A stretch of 64,000 nt of DNA from Marsupella aquatica (taxonomy: Eukaryota; Marchantiophyta), in NCBI GenBank assembly GCA_973895155.1, contig OZ316892.1:17174001-17238000 (forward strand). The letters are read 5' to 3'. The notes beneath the pieces are model-generated. The model searched no databases. It was given only the letters and a program-made list of their open reading frames with translations, and was not told the origin of the DNA. Position numbers and translations under genes: made by a program. Positions 40,028 through 51,003 of this stretch are shown piece by piece (position 1 is the stretch's first letter; every line of letters starts with the position of its first letter).

Positions 40028-40181
40028 ATGACAGAATTTAACATCCATTTGCAGTTAAGCTTTCTCATGATTATGTGTAATATGGTCTGTCGCCTATCAT
40101 GTCCATGACAGAATTTAACATCCATTTGCAGTTAAGCTTTCTCATGATTATGTGTAATATGGTCTGTCGCCTATCATGTCC
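40028..40181 (+). repeat. Perfect 77-bp tandem duplication
   Basis: The segment beginning ATGACAGAATTTAACATCC and ending CGCCTATCATGTCC occurs twice back to back (40028-40104 and 40105-40181) with no mismatch that I can see. Perfect identity implies a very recent event, or an assembly artefact. The surrounding 39600-40030 has looser internal repetition (CATTATGTTCTTA, GAGCTA...TTGTTG words). Confidence 0.9.
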
Positions 40182-42354
40182 CCTGTCACAGTCCATGGGG
40201 ATAGATGGAGACAACCTAGCAGTTCATCTGGGCTTTAGTTACCTAATAACTAACTTGATAACTTCCTTGTTAAAGGGTAATTGGCACATGGCGTAATTCA
40301 GGCAAACTGCCAGCTATGGTTGGAACTTGAACCCAATGAATTGATACAATTCATTTGATAAGACACTGATCTGGTTTCAAATGGACTTGCTGCGGATTGA
40401 CTATTGACTCTCTTAGCTTGAGAATTTGGTTGCAAAAAAGCCTGATTTTGACAACTTCTTGTGATAACCATGCTATCGACTTTGGCCTGGAAAGCAAAGT
40501 ATTATTGTGACAGTTGAAAAAATGTCAAATTGCTCAGGCCATGGTTGAATGGGTCCACAATGATTCCATGAGAAAATCTAATCTAAACAATGCAAGCTGT
40601 AAAATCTATCATATTTGTCCAACACATCATGACTACCAACTTCCCTTCCTAATCAAACTTCTCTATTCTGAAAGCTTAAACGTTGCCCTTCTCCATTTGG
40701 TGAATAGTTGCGTCAAGGTCACGAGGCTATTAACCTCTAATTCAAAACCTACCAAAGTAAGACTTCAGTGAAATTTCAAGAATTTCCAATTATTTGAAAG
40801 TACATTGACAAATAGGGCGAAAAATATTCTACAAAGAGGACTCAACTACTAGAAAGCTTAGGGTTCCTTGTTGAGAAAAGCAGATTTCTCAATTATTCAG
40901 GGGGAAAGTAGTATTCTCAACTCAAATTGAGTGCCCAGGGCAATTGTGGTCCAATATAGTGTCATCCAATGCCCAAATCAACTAACATAAACAAAACTGT
41001 GCCTTGAGTTTATTAATTAATTAATGTTCTAAAATTAGTGAAAATATTTCATAGATCTTAAGTGTTTTAATGTCTACTAGCAGAACATTATAGACCATAT
41101 TAGCCTCCCAGAACTCAAGCTAAAGGCCCTTATTTTCCTGGTCATTATGAAGAATATTACAAAATCACATTTGTATGAGATAATTTCTCCTATACTTTCA
41201 TTAAAATTTGCAAAACTATCTCATCGTAATAATGTGTGATACCATAACATTTTGGACCATAATAGCCTCTCACAACTTGAGTTAAAGCTAAGATTACATA
41301 CATTATTTTTACTCAAACAAGGCCTAAAAAATGTAGCTAGGGGTACACAAACTAATTTAGAAGTCAAAAAGTTGTCTATTATGAAAATGACATGTGGGTG
41401 AAAGGCCCACCACTTTTTTTTAAAGGAGTTCAGAAATTTCTAAAGTTGGGAAACCTTTGACTGGAAAAAGGACATGTGGAAAAATAATCCACTACAAAAA
41501 TGACATGTGTGAGCCTAAAAAGTGGGGCCGACACTTTATGAGGCCATCAGCTGTGAAGAGGGCACTGCTACTGAGTCACCAACAACTAAGGTGCTCCCGG
41601 TGATACAGTTTTCAAGATCGGAATCTTTTCGCGAGGGAACACTACCATACAGAATAATTTCCTTTCGTTTGTAAACACACGTTTAGATGTCTGACAGAAA
41701 ATTGTTTTGCTAATTTATTAACATGACATAGTCTAAAAAAGCTTTTTTATTACCATTTGAGGAAGGTTGTTTGAAGTTAGAGCAACCTTATCCAATTATC
41801 TCAGGATACACAAAGAGGATCTCTATCTAAGAATCTCAAACCTAACTTACGACTAACACTCTCAATCCGCTGTTACAGTATTTACAATGCTATGGAACCA
41901 TTTTCACTTCGTGGATGACATTGGCAATGAAGCGAGGCATCATTCAAGATACTGATCTCCGCATCCAGTTTCGTCCGTTGTACATGGATAACTCTCTTTC
42001 CGTAACTTTGCTTCTACTAGAAAATTTTGCTTGACGGCCAAAACTGCAAGACCATTCACATTGCTGGGTGATCTCCGTCCAAGACAACTTCCCCTGGTAC
42101 GTTTCGGATATTTTCCACCTCAATCACTGTGAAATGGGATGGAGCAAGGCTTTCAGCACCAGGGTTTTACGCCAGGTCTTGCTCTGTTTGTGAAACACCA
42201 AACTCTTGAAAGCAGAGCAGGACGTCTCACACTGAAAGACCCAACACCAACACTCGAGGCAGAGGACGACTGCAACTGACACACCTTATAACATGATACA
42301 CAGCAAAGATAAGGTTGATTGCAAGTATCAACCACACCAAATCCTTTCAACCCT
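40182..42354. other. Gene-free stretch and NF-YA 3' flank
   Basis: No recognisable gene. The last few hundred bases (about 42100-42354) should hold the NF-YA 3' untranslated region. I looked for the miR169 target complement usual in seed-plant NF-YA 3' UTRs and did not find it. Confidence 0.4.
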
Positions 42355-44158
42355 TCACTGGGTAGCCACTGCCTGCTGGGTAGAGTTTGATACCATAGTA
42401 CCAGCCTGAGTAGAATCACTTGCATCTGCACCACCAGGGAGGGGATGGAATGCAGACGAGTATTGAGCCTGTTGATGATTTTGGTATCCTCCACCTGGAT
42501 TGCCACCTGAAACCATCCCCATGTGACTATGGCTTAGAAGCCCCGCATGATATTGCATTTGTTGCAGAGTTGGCACACCCTGGGAAGACAATCCTCCATC
42601 CTGCAAACCGTGGTTTGAATCCATCATCGCTTGCCCCTGGCCTGAGTGAGAGGCATGGTTATCAGAACTGTGATTCGCCTCAGAGGACTGGCCTTTTGCA
42701 GCTCTACGGCGTCCTTCAGCTTTTGCCGCCGCTTCTTCTTTGGCCTTCGTGTTCAAAAAGCGGCCCCCACATCCTCTCGCTCGTCTAAGAGCGTGCAAAT
42801 GACGTGACTCGTGAAGGTAGGGCTGCAAAAACACAAAAGCTCATATCAGTGACAAGATCGCAACCTTCCACATGACGTGCTCCAGGCCATCAATCTTAGA
42901 AGGAAAATTTTATTTCACCTGACCAGCAAATCATGTACACTACAACAGCTCCTGTAACCATTTCTTAAGCAGTTCAGTGCACGTAAATTTGCTAGTCTCT
43001 CAAAAACATCGTCTTCTTCCTTCTCCAATCGAGTGCCCCTTAAAAACTGCTCCAAAATTAAATCAGTCTCTATAGTTGGACATGGTCTATCAGCTACCAA
43101 CATAAGGAGTACCAAATAGCGTACCCTCAGGAAAAAGGTTGAGCGACCCTGTCAATTCTAGCAACTTACCTTGCGGGACTTCACAGTCTTGTTCTCTGAT
43201 TCGGCCTTTGCTCGGGATTGTCTTCGGCGCAGAATTCCATGATACTGTTTGGCATTTACGTACACAGGTTCTTCCTCCATCATCTCAGATGGTAGAGGCA
43301 TGCGGGCCTGCTGGACCCCAAGCATGTGAGGGTGGATCTGTGGAGGGGGCAGAAACGGGAAGACGAAGAAGTGGCAAAAAGAGATCATGAGCAGCCTTTC
43401 CTAAAACAAGGCAGATTGACAACTTTCACGAAATCCAGAGTCATAATAGTTTATGTATACGTTATGCAAGTCTACAAAACCGACGACCAGATGGCACCCT
43501 ACAAATTTACGTTGACACCTTCCAAATTTTCCAACATCAGCTTAAAAGAAGTAGAATCAAAGTTCACTAACCATTGCCTGGGCACCGTAAGCTGCCACAA
43601 TCCCCCCAAAATAAGGATCTGCGTAAGGATACCCTGATCGAACCTGTCAAACCAAAGACGCCAACATCACGTCACATCTTCACTGCAGTGCTAACCAACA
43701 ATAGACTGTGATCAAAACCGACATCTCAACTGCCTTCGTAAGAAATAACTCCGTAAGCGTTTTGAAGGAAAAACTAATGCCAAATCAATACAGTTGTACA
43801 AGGAAGCGAAGCAGTCCGAAAACGTGGACGGGGGTAGCATCCACAGACGTCCACCCCAGGACTGCGCAGTCAGCCACATTTACGAGCACGAATAGCACAA
43901 GCATGATTACCATCGAGTGGCCGAGTTCAAGCTGCGTATGTGGGAGCATATACTCCCCAGGACCAGGAATGCCCGCTGCGTGAGCTTGCTGCTGATGCTG
44001 ATTTTCTTCCACTCCTCCTGTGTCATACCCTACACAGACAGCTCGAGCTGGTTCAGTATCTCATCGGTAGATGTCTCAAACCCTCGACGTAAGCGAGGGC
44101 CCTAAGAAGGAGCGAGAGAGAGAGAGAGAAAGACGAGGGGGAGAGGGAGAGAGGGAGA

Positions 44159-44194
<36 letters not shown>

Positions 44195-44277
44195 AAGATA
44201 AGGCTTAGCGAGGAACGGAGGCAGAGAAGGGTCCAGACACCTCGACACCAACCTTGTTGAGGAGGCATGGCCTGCAT
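42355..44277 (-). CDS. NF-YA: NF-YA subunit of the CCAAT-binding factor
   Basis: Sequence-specific subunit of the NF-Y trimer, which binds CCAAT boxes with NF-YB and NF-YC in the nucleus. Five coding exons on the minus strand: 44277-44253, 44029-43911, 43643-43572, 43337-43170, 42822-42355. All introns are GT-AG and the phases agree, giving 283 residues. The first exon is only 25 nt (MQAMPPQQ + G), then [14 protein letters not shown]. Conserved blocks are [21 protein letters not shown] and the NF-YB/C-binding A1 helix [24 protein letters not shown] (about residues 102-125). A linker follows, then the DNA-binding A2 segment [26 protein letters not shown], which starts exactly at the last exon. 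The tail is rich in Gln, Ser, Gly and His. The start was chosen because only this short exon gives the right phase. The gene looks intact. Confidence 0.95.
44117..44193. repeat. (GA)n microsatellite in NF-YA intron 1
   Basis: Nearly uninterrupted GA/GAGG repeats, on the minus strand (CT)n, lying wholly within the first intron (44030-44252). Likely length-polymorphic. Confidence 0.9.
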
Positions 44278-44293
44278 CCTGCTGAGTTGACAA

Positions 44294-44361
44294 CTGCGCG
44301 TCCGAGCTCACTTTCTCCGCTGTCTTTAGAACTTCGCGTCCGAGCTCACTTTCTCCGTTGG
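44294..44361 (-). repeat. Duplicated 23-bp word in the NF-YA 5' leader
   Basis: CGCGTCCGAGCTCACTTTCTCCG occurs at about 44297 and again about 38 bp further right (44335). It is a local direct duplication immediately upstream of the coding start. Confidence 0.75.
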
Positions 44362-44947
44362 AATAATTCGATAGAACGTCCCTTCTAAAGGCGATCGACA
44401 GGGGAGGTTGTAATCAGGACCGGAGTGTGATTTCACGTGAGCTTTGTGCTGACGAGTAAGACCTAATGTAGTTCGCACCGTGCCTATTTCTTCCTGGAAA
44501 AATTTGAGCCCCCCCCACCCATCCTCCCTTCCCTTCCTCCCTGCCTCCCTCCCTCCCCCTCTCTCTCCGTGTATGGTTCCAAATCGTACTCGAGCCAATC
44601 TACATATCTGTGAGGCAATTGAACAACCGAAACCCGCAACCAGTCGCTTTCGGTCACGGAAGAAATTATGATTGCAAGCCCGAAAACTACTCTACATCTG
44701 TTTCTCCTCTAGGGCTCGACAGATAAAGCACCCCAAGGAAAAAAATTGACTTAGCACGGAACAAGCCACGTTCGAATCATATGAAAACCTGAAACGTAAT
44801 TGCGCATGCCAGTCGGCCCTGAGAGGCTCCGTTGCCTCGACCAAACCGAAAGAAGCAGCGGCAGCAGAAGGGGTGCTTCGAATGAGCTAATCAACAACAA
44901 CGATTGGCATCCACCTTTTTGCCTCATAAGAACGGGACATCCTTCGC

Positions 44948-45002
44948 TTTTTATAGGGAGGGGGATGCTCGGATGGACCCCGTCTATCTTTCGCTTTTTA
45001 TA
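44948..45002 (-). promoter_or_regulatory. Duplicated TATA-box candidates for NF-YA
   Basis: The minus strand has CCTATAAAAAGCG at both 44995-45002 and 44948-44955, each followed by similar sequence (a ~47-bp direct duplication including GATGCTCGGATG). TATAAAAA matches the plant TATA consensus and the distance to the start codon (~670-720 bp) leaves room for a leader. Transcription start is inferred, not seen. Confidence 0.4.
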
Positions 45003-45261
45003 GGAAGGGATGCTCGGATGTACCTGTCCAGCTGGAATACTAGATAGACACCAAATCAAATCTATCTAATAAAAAATATAAACGGTATGTGCTTATAATA
45101 AATCTGGAAAATCATGCTATAATTGGGATGGACTAATTGAGAATATTTCCTGCCACCTTGCGAGTACAAATGGGGTCTATCTAAGTTGCAAACATCCATG
45201 GGAGCATTTTGGCAAACCTGGGGGTCTATCCGGGCTTCATTTATTATATTTATTAATATTC

Positions 45262-45655
45262 CTAATTGTAATAACTTGATATTATTGTAAATTCTAATAT
45301 ATTCAATTTTGAGTATGTGCTAGAATAGTGAATAATAAGCTACACCGTGGATTTTTGGTCATTTTGGTTGAGTTATTCATCATGGAATGCAACAGGGACA
45401 AATTCTATTAGACAAGCCCTATGGCCATGCGTTGCACAGCGCTAGGAGGGCCGGTCCATAGGGAATCGGGCCGGGGCATTTATGGGGCAGCATGGGGAAG
45501 CACATATGCGCAAGGGGTGCCCATTTTCTACATCAATGGTCAGGGAAAACAACCAATCAAATCTAATGGATGTGGATCTTTCTCACCCATGAGCTTTTCT
45601 GTATTGGGACGAAGGAAGAAAAAAGGCGGGATCCGTTACTATAGTTGTATATTTT
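45262..45655 (+). repeat. Dispersed ~400-bp repeat, copy 2
   Basis: Direct homologue of 508-911 with the same ordered blocks, including GGGCCGGTCCATAGGGAATC and GGGGCATTTATGGGGCAG. It lies upstream of NF-YA, beyond its presumed promoter. Confidence 0.75.
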
Positions 45656-45947
45656 ATGTTCATTATCTTAATATGAAATATTCAGAAATCCATCCACCTT
45701 GCTCTGTCCTTAGATTCAAGAGTTTCTTGATCCTTTGATTGGCCATGAATCTCCGTAAATTTGCACCACCCTGATCAGACAAGTTGTCATTGCGTAGGTA
45801 CAGCTGGATGGTTTGCTCAATTGACAGCTTGTATGGGAGCTTGCCTTCCCCAAAGTTTAACTTCAATTGCTTGCATTTTTGGTACCAACCTTTTACTAGC
45901 CCTGTTGATTGCAATGTCATCACTTAGGCGTGGTGCTTCGTTGGCTG

Positions 45948-45990
<43 letters not shown>

Positions 45991-47413
45991 ATAAGTATGG
46001 ACAGTACATACAAAAAAAGACAGAACGCTGACTAGGGTACGTCAATATTTGTAACACTTAGTTGATGACATCTTAAAAGATTACACAGTATTCTAAACAA
46101 TTTATGTATTTACACATGTAAAGTCTATGTATGGTCTGGATTCATCTCCATCTTAAACGAGACACGTGGAATACACTAAAAGAGACATCCCAGATAGGGC
46201 AATCCTTGATAAATCTGCGCCAGCTACACTGGCGGCTACCCTAAAAACCTTGCCTAAATTTTAGAGCCACTCACATATGGCACGAGCCCTAACTTCGCAC
46301 CACTTACCCCCATCCCATGTGCGGAAGAAACGACAGTCGCTCCACAACTAGTAGCACGGATACCACGCCCAGGCCGGAGCAACAGAGGATCGTGGCACAC
46401 AAGCAGCAGTGAAACCCCTCTGACCAAAGACGCAGGCTGTTTCGTTCAAAGATTTTATCAAGATGGCGCGTGCAGGACAGGTATGTATACACAGAAGGCA
46501 TTTTCTTAGTTAGTGCATGAATGATTGATGATTTCTACAAGCAGTTATGCAGTACCGGCTAGCCTAGTGTTGGCTCATGTCTCCCCGTTACCGCCGCGGC
46601 TCCAGGTAGCAGAAACATGGGACAAGGATTAAATGAAAATGATTCTTGATCCTACCCCAGGGACGGGGGCTGAACGAAGACCCTGGGGTATGTAATGCAG
46701 ATCATGTCGCCTGCATCCTAACGCTAGTTGATGGTCTACATCATGCAACTTGACTAGCTGTGATGATGTACAGCCTAGATATCCTGGATTCATCCCGGAT
46801 TACATTAGTCTGCGTAATACTAACCTGTGGATATATGCTGATTACTAAACGTGGCTTATACTGTGACCACTCTCTCTCGATCACTGTCACTCAACGAAAA
46901 TTTCTTTTCCCCCTCAACACTGTGCATACGGCTGTCCACACCCTGCATCTGGCAAGGATAATACCCTCGGTCTAGTCCTATCGCTATTTAGCCTGGAGCA
47001 GCATAAGCATTTAGTAGCAGCTCTACCTATTATACGCGGAACAAATTACACTTGCACTATTAATAACTAGATGGCTGATACAATGACGATGCTTTTCTCA
47101 TTCATTACTATGCTCTGGCTCGACTATCTACTTTCACTCTAACTTTAACTCTAACTTTAACGCTACCCAGCCTATGATATTTCTATTTCTGATGACTTCA
47201 TCTTTACCCGACTTGGATTTGTCCATGACTGCAATCCATGATTAATTCGTGACAAAATGTCTATCGATAGTATGACCAGATAATGTGAATGATTCTGTAT
47301 ATGAGTATTAAATGAGATATTATTTGTTACCATGCTCGACGCTGTCTAGACTGCGCCTATGCTAGCTATGATTTAGTCCAAACTTGACATTGGCCTTGAA
47401 TGGGTGTTTTTCT
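45656..47413. other. Gene-free stretch with (CT)n tract
   Basis: Contains a (CT)18-type microsatellite at 45952-45988. A minus-strand frame of 86 codons at 45663-45923 has no family features that I recognise. From 46000 to 47413 nothing is recognisable apart from short CTAACTTTAA repeats near 47140. Confidence 0.4.
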
Positions 47414-47422
47414 TATGAAATT

Positions 47423-48012
47423 ATCTCTCTCTCTTCCCAGGTCCAGAGTTAAGTCCCCTTTTAATGATGTCGTGAGCAATCTGAATCCACTCTCTGTCTG
47501 CGCCTTGTATAAGCTTGGCAATGTGCCGCATCTTCAGGGTTTGGGCTTGCTCCTCAAATGGCTGAATTCGCAGACCTCTGTCTCCTTTGGCGTTGGCAAT
47601 TATGTCCTTCCAGAAAATAAGGGCTTTCTTGCATCCTGTAGTTTGTGAGGGCCCAACAGAAATTGTTTCCACACTCTTTCCATATACTTGTATAGGGTTT
47701 GATACCGCTCAAGTGTCATTAAGTGGTAGGTAGGGATGGATCGCAAGACATGTTTCAATAAGATAGACATGCCAACCATAGTCAAACTCCTGTTTGTCCA
47801 GTGGGAAAGCAGTTTCCTCAACTTCCCAATGAGAAAGGCAGCCTCATGTGAGGGCTTGACTTTATATCCAATCGGGCATCCTAGATATTCAGTGACCTCC
47901 CCCTCCTGAGAAAATTTGCAGCCAGTGGCTTGAAGCCAACTAGGGTAAATCCCGTCCTTCAGATGCAGGGAAATTATCTTTGATTTGTGCACACTCAGCA
48001 ACGCTCCATAAA
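47423..48012 (-). pseudogene. LINE reverse transcriptase, thumb and downstream region (inverted part)
   Basis: Minus-strand coding with LINE landmarks: YGALLSVHKSKIISLHL, TEYLGCPIGYKV, LSHWTNRSLTMVGMSILLKHVLRSIPTYH and GPHKLQDARK. It then shifts frame at about 47670 into FWKDIIANAKGDRGLRIQPF...WIQIAHDIIKRGL. The frameshift makes it a relic. Its coding is continuous with 49281-49565 once Helitron 2 is removed. Confidence 0.85.
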
Positions 48013-49280
48013 TCAAGAACTATAATACACAGTTGCGCCACTTTTTAGAGTGGTCGTCATTCAAATTTGCAGGGCACAAAAATTAAAAAATCTTGTCAAA
48101 GGTAAGCAATAAAGCCAAAGTGTGAATTGAGTTTAGTGTGAATCACAAAAAGTTGCACCAGTGCTCAAGACAAGCAAAAATAATCACACGAGGCACACAA
48201 AAAAAGAAGTGAAAGACTTTAACACAATGCACAAGGATCAATGAGTATACATCCATCCAAGTAAATATTGTACATATTCACATGCAAATTTGTATTGTAT
48301 ATTTATTGTACATATTTCAATATTGTGTGCATCATAATTTTGTATAATAGTGGTAAGAGTCCATAAAAGTAATTTAATTGCTAATAACATTTTAGTCACT
48401 AGATCAATAAAAAACTATTCTCCCAATATTTGTGGTGATTTTTACAGTCATTTGCAGTGTCATTTTCAATGCCAAAAAAAAACAAAAGTAATAAGGCCCA
48501 AAGACATAGTGAAGTGCGTGGCATGGGTGTTGATGGCAAGGTCTCAGGCGAGGGGCACACTCGCAATGTAGGGTAGCCCCTCGATCTCACATGGGTGGGG
48601 AAGAGGGGCGGTGAACGAGTGGAGTGATGGTGAATGTGAAAAAGAGAAGACCAAAAATAGGAAAAGGGGAAAAGGGGGAGGTTAAGGTTTGAAATGAACA
48701 ATCTTTTTTCTTAACAACATCTTTTGTGCAATGCACGGGTATTTTCCTGAACGATGTCTTGGCCGACACAACATCTCTTCCCTCAACAATGTCTTTGCCA
48801 ACACGACATCTTTTTTCTCAACAACATCTTGGCCGACATGACAATTGTTTTTTAACTACATCTTGGTCAACACGACATCTTTTTTCTCAATGACTTCTTG
48901 GCCAAGACGACAACTTTTTTCTCAACGACCTCTTGGCTGACACGATATCTTTTTTTCTCAACGACTTCTTTTCTCTCAATGAATGACCTTTAGGGTGACT
49001 CGATATAATTTCTCTCCACGACCTCTTGGCCAACGCATCTTTTTTTCTCAACGACATCTTGGCCAACGTGACTTCTTTTCTCTCAACAACCTCTTGGGCG
49101 ACACGACATCTTTTCTCTTAATGACCTCTTGGGCGACACAACATTTTTTCTCTCCAAGACCTCTTGGCCGACACAACATCTTTTCTCTCCACGACCTCTT
49201 GGCTGACATGACATCATTTTTTCTCAACAAAATCTTGGCCGACTCGACTTCTTTTTTGCAACGCACAGGTATTGAGCTAG
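48013..49280 (+). mobile_element. Non-autonomous Helitron 2, inside the LINE
   Basis: 1268 bp, starting TCAAGAACTATAATACACAG and ending GGTATTGAGCTAG, with host A on the left and T on the right. The 5' ~110 bp matches Helitron 1 (CACTTTTTAGAGTGGTCGTC, ATTCAAATTTGCAG, AAGGTAAGCAATAAAG-like). The 3' hairpin region reads TTGCAACGCACAGGTATTGAGCTAG, close to Helitron 1 but with the stem weakened. Removing it restores an open LINE reading frame. It has no Rep/helicase coding. Confidence 0.88.
48700..49265 (+). repeat. Minisatellite inside Helitron 2
   Basis: Fifteen or more copies of a ~33-bp unit TTTTTTCTCAACGACATCTTGG followed by CCGACACGACATC, the same unit as in Helitron 1 at 35270-35680. An internal copy of the Helitron 3' word (TGTGCAATGCACGGGTATT) is at about 48725. 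Confidence 0.88.
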
Positions 49281-49565
49281 TATTCTCATATTGCTGAATA
49301 GCTTTCCTAGTAGAGGCAAACTCGTCTTCAGTGGAAGCAAGGAAAAGTCCAGTGTAGTTAGCAAAAAGTTGGTGGCACAACCGGCTGTCTTTTGTGATCT
49401 TCATTCCTTGGAGTTTTCCTAGCTCAAGTTTGGTTTTCAGCAGCTCCATCAGGGGTTGAATAGTAAGGTAAAGAGTAGGGAGGAGAGGGGGCAACCTTGT
49501 CTCACTCCTCCTTGCAGATCAATTGGTTCAGTGAAACTGCCATTGATGTGTTCCACCATCAATGG
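49281..49565 (-). pseudogene. LINE reverse transcriptase, palm fragment
   Basis: Minus strand: LYLTIQPLMELLKTKLELGKLQGMKI, then LCHQLFANYTGLFL and STEDEFASTRKAIQQYEN. In active LINEs the catalytic box is F/Y-A-D-D; here it reads FANY, so both aspartates are lost. The frame continues across the Helitron 2 site into 48012. Confidence 0.8.
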
Positions 49566-49614
49566 CACACATCAATGGGAGGTCCTCAACCACCATCCCT
49601 TTGAGAGGTCCTCA

Positions 49615-50090
49615 ACCAAATGGTGAGGAGCACCAAGATGGTTGGGAGTGCAGAGTTCTCCCAGTTCTACAACAAATTCAAACAGAGAACAGACCTCGTG
49701 GAGCAAAGCTTGCATGAGATTGAGGGCTGGCAGTGGGATTGGAATGGGAGAAACACAGGCTACAGCTTCCCAAACAAGGTGTGGTCTAACTGTACCAAGA
49801 ATGTGTTGATTGATGTCACTAAGCTTAATAGAAGATGGGGACAAATTAGCCCACAATAGGAGTGGCAAAAAAAATGGCAAAATTTGTGGAGTGGATGGAT
49901 TTCCTTAAGGTGCGCTTTTTCATTTGGCGTGTGTTGAACCACAGTTTTTTCACTAATGGAAGGGCCAGCGATTGGGGAGTCAACAATGAAATTTGATCTA
50001 TGTGCAAACTACAATTTGAGCACACTGAATGCCTTTTCTTGATGGCAAGAGATCCAAAGACTTGTTCGCTATTCTACGGCTCTACAGGTT
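49615..50090 (+). pseudogene. LINE C-terminal region with zf-RVT-like domain (forward part)
   Basis: Plus strand: WSNCTKNVLIDVTKLNRRWGQ, then in another frame EWMDFLKVRFFIWRVLNHSFFTNGRASDWGVNNEI, SMCKLQFEHTECLFLMARDP. The W-R-V-L...TN...C-x2-C...H-T-E pattern is the reverse-transcriptase zinc-binding domain found at the end of plant LINE ORF2. Stops and a frame change show decay. The A-rich tail begins near 50130. Confidence 0.75.
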
Positions 50091-50159
50091 GCTCGAGGAA
50101 CAATATTGAGGCTTTGTGCTCCCCTTTTTACCAACAAAAAATAAAATAGATATGAAATT

Positions 50160-50570
50160 TTAATGCTTGTGTTTTTAATGACTCTTCGTTCAATATTTTA
50201 GACTTCTTTTAAATGTATCAAATAAGATAAACAATTTTTAAGTACATTGCCACTAATGATGTTTGAATTTATAATATTGTCATTGTTTTTTTAGTATTTA
50301 CAAAAATGTCATAGTTTCATTATATAGTTCTCCTGGTTTCCTTGCCACTTTTTTTTTCGTATTTACAAAAATGTCCTAGTTTTAGTATATAGTTCCCCTG
50401 GTTCCTGGGTAAACTTGTCAATAGTGGCATTTTTATAAATACAAAAAAACAGTGATATAATTGTGAATGATAACATTTTTACTGGCAAAATACTTAAAAG
50501 TTGATAAGATAAAATAATATAAATTAAAATAAATTAAATTGGATTGCAATTTTTAATTTAATAATAAAAT
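50160..50570. other. AT-rich gene-free stretch
   Basis: No gene. Two similar segments (TTTACAAAAATGTC...TTCC(T/C)CTGGTT) recur near 50295 and 50360. Confidence 0.4.
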
Positions 50571-51003
50571 TGATTAAAAATAGATGAAATCATAAGAGTA
50601 TGGAGTATCCACCAAGGCTAGAAATAGATTTTGCATTTATATCACGGCGTAAACTAGATTAAAAATAAATGAAATCATAAGCGTACGGAGTATCCACCAA
50701 GACTAGAAATAGATTTTGCGATTAAAAATAGATGAAATCATAAGAGTATAGAGTATCCACCAAGACTAGAAATAGATTTTGCATAGCGTAAACCAAGGCT
50801 CAAAATAGAGGTGAAAGATCCAAATGTATTTTTGCATATCTCGCTAGATCTCTCTCCTAGAGTCTGGACAGCGACTTTTGCATTGTTCGGTCGTCAAAAC
50901 ACAGCTCTTTGCTGTGGTCTCTGATCTCTCTCTTGGAGTCTGGAGAGCAACTTCCGCGTAGTTCGGTCTTTAAATCAAAACTCTTTCCTGTGGCCTCTGC
51001 TGT
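50571..51003 (+). repeat. Two adjoining short tandem arrays
   Basis: At 50571-50790 there are three copies of GATTAAAAATAGATGAAATC + ATAAGAGTAYGGAGTATCCACC + AAGACTAGAAATAGATTTTGC, with a spacer in the first interval. At 50845-51003 there are two copies of a ~77-bp unit starting GATCTCTCTCYTRGAGTCTGGA and including GTTCGGTC and CTCTTTSCTGTGG. It is non-coding. Confidence 0.85.

Larger units (their letters stand above)
47423..50150. mobile_element. LINE retrotransposon copy with inverted 5' part, split by Helitron 2
   Basis: A non-LTR retrotransposon relic. 47423-49565 carries reverse-transcriptase sequence on the minus strand. 49615-50090 carries the downstream region including the C-terminal zinc/zf-RVT-like domain on the plus strand, followed by an A-rich tail (ACCAACAAAAAATAAAATAG). 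The arrangement (inverted upstream part, forward 3' part, A-tail) is that produced by twin priming. A 9-bp TATGAAATT occurs at 47414-47422 and 50151-50159, consistent with the target duplication. Confidence 0.75.

Noticed and set aside
44102-44311. Serine/leucine-rich proteins encoded across the (GA)n tract
   Set aside because: Low-complexity translation of a microsatellite in NF-YA intron 1.
45663-45923. 86-codon minus-strand gene next to the (CT)n tract
   Set aside because: No motif, no splice context and no recognisable family. It may be a captured fragment but cannot be supported.
49048-49260. Coding continuation of the LINE fragment through the minisatellite
   Set aside because: The open frame continues by chance through the repeat units; LINE similarity stops at the Helitron boundary and resumes at 48012.
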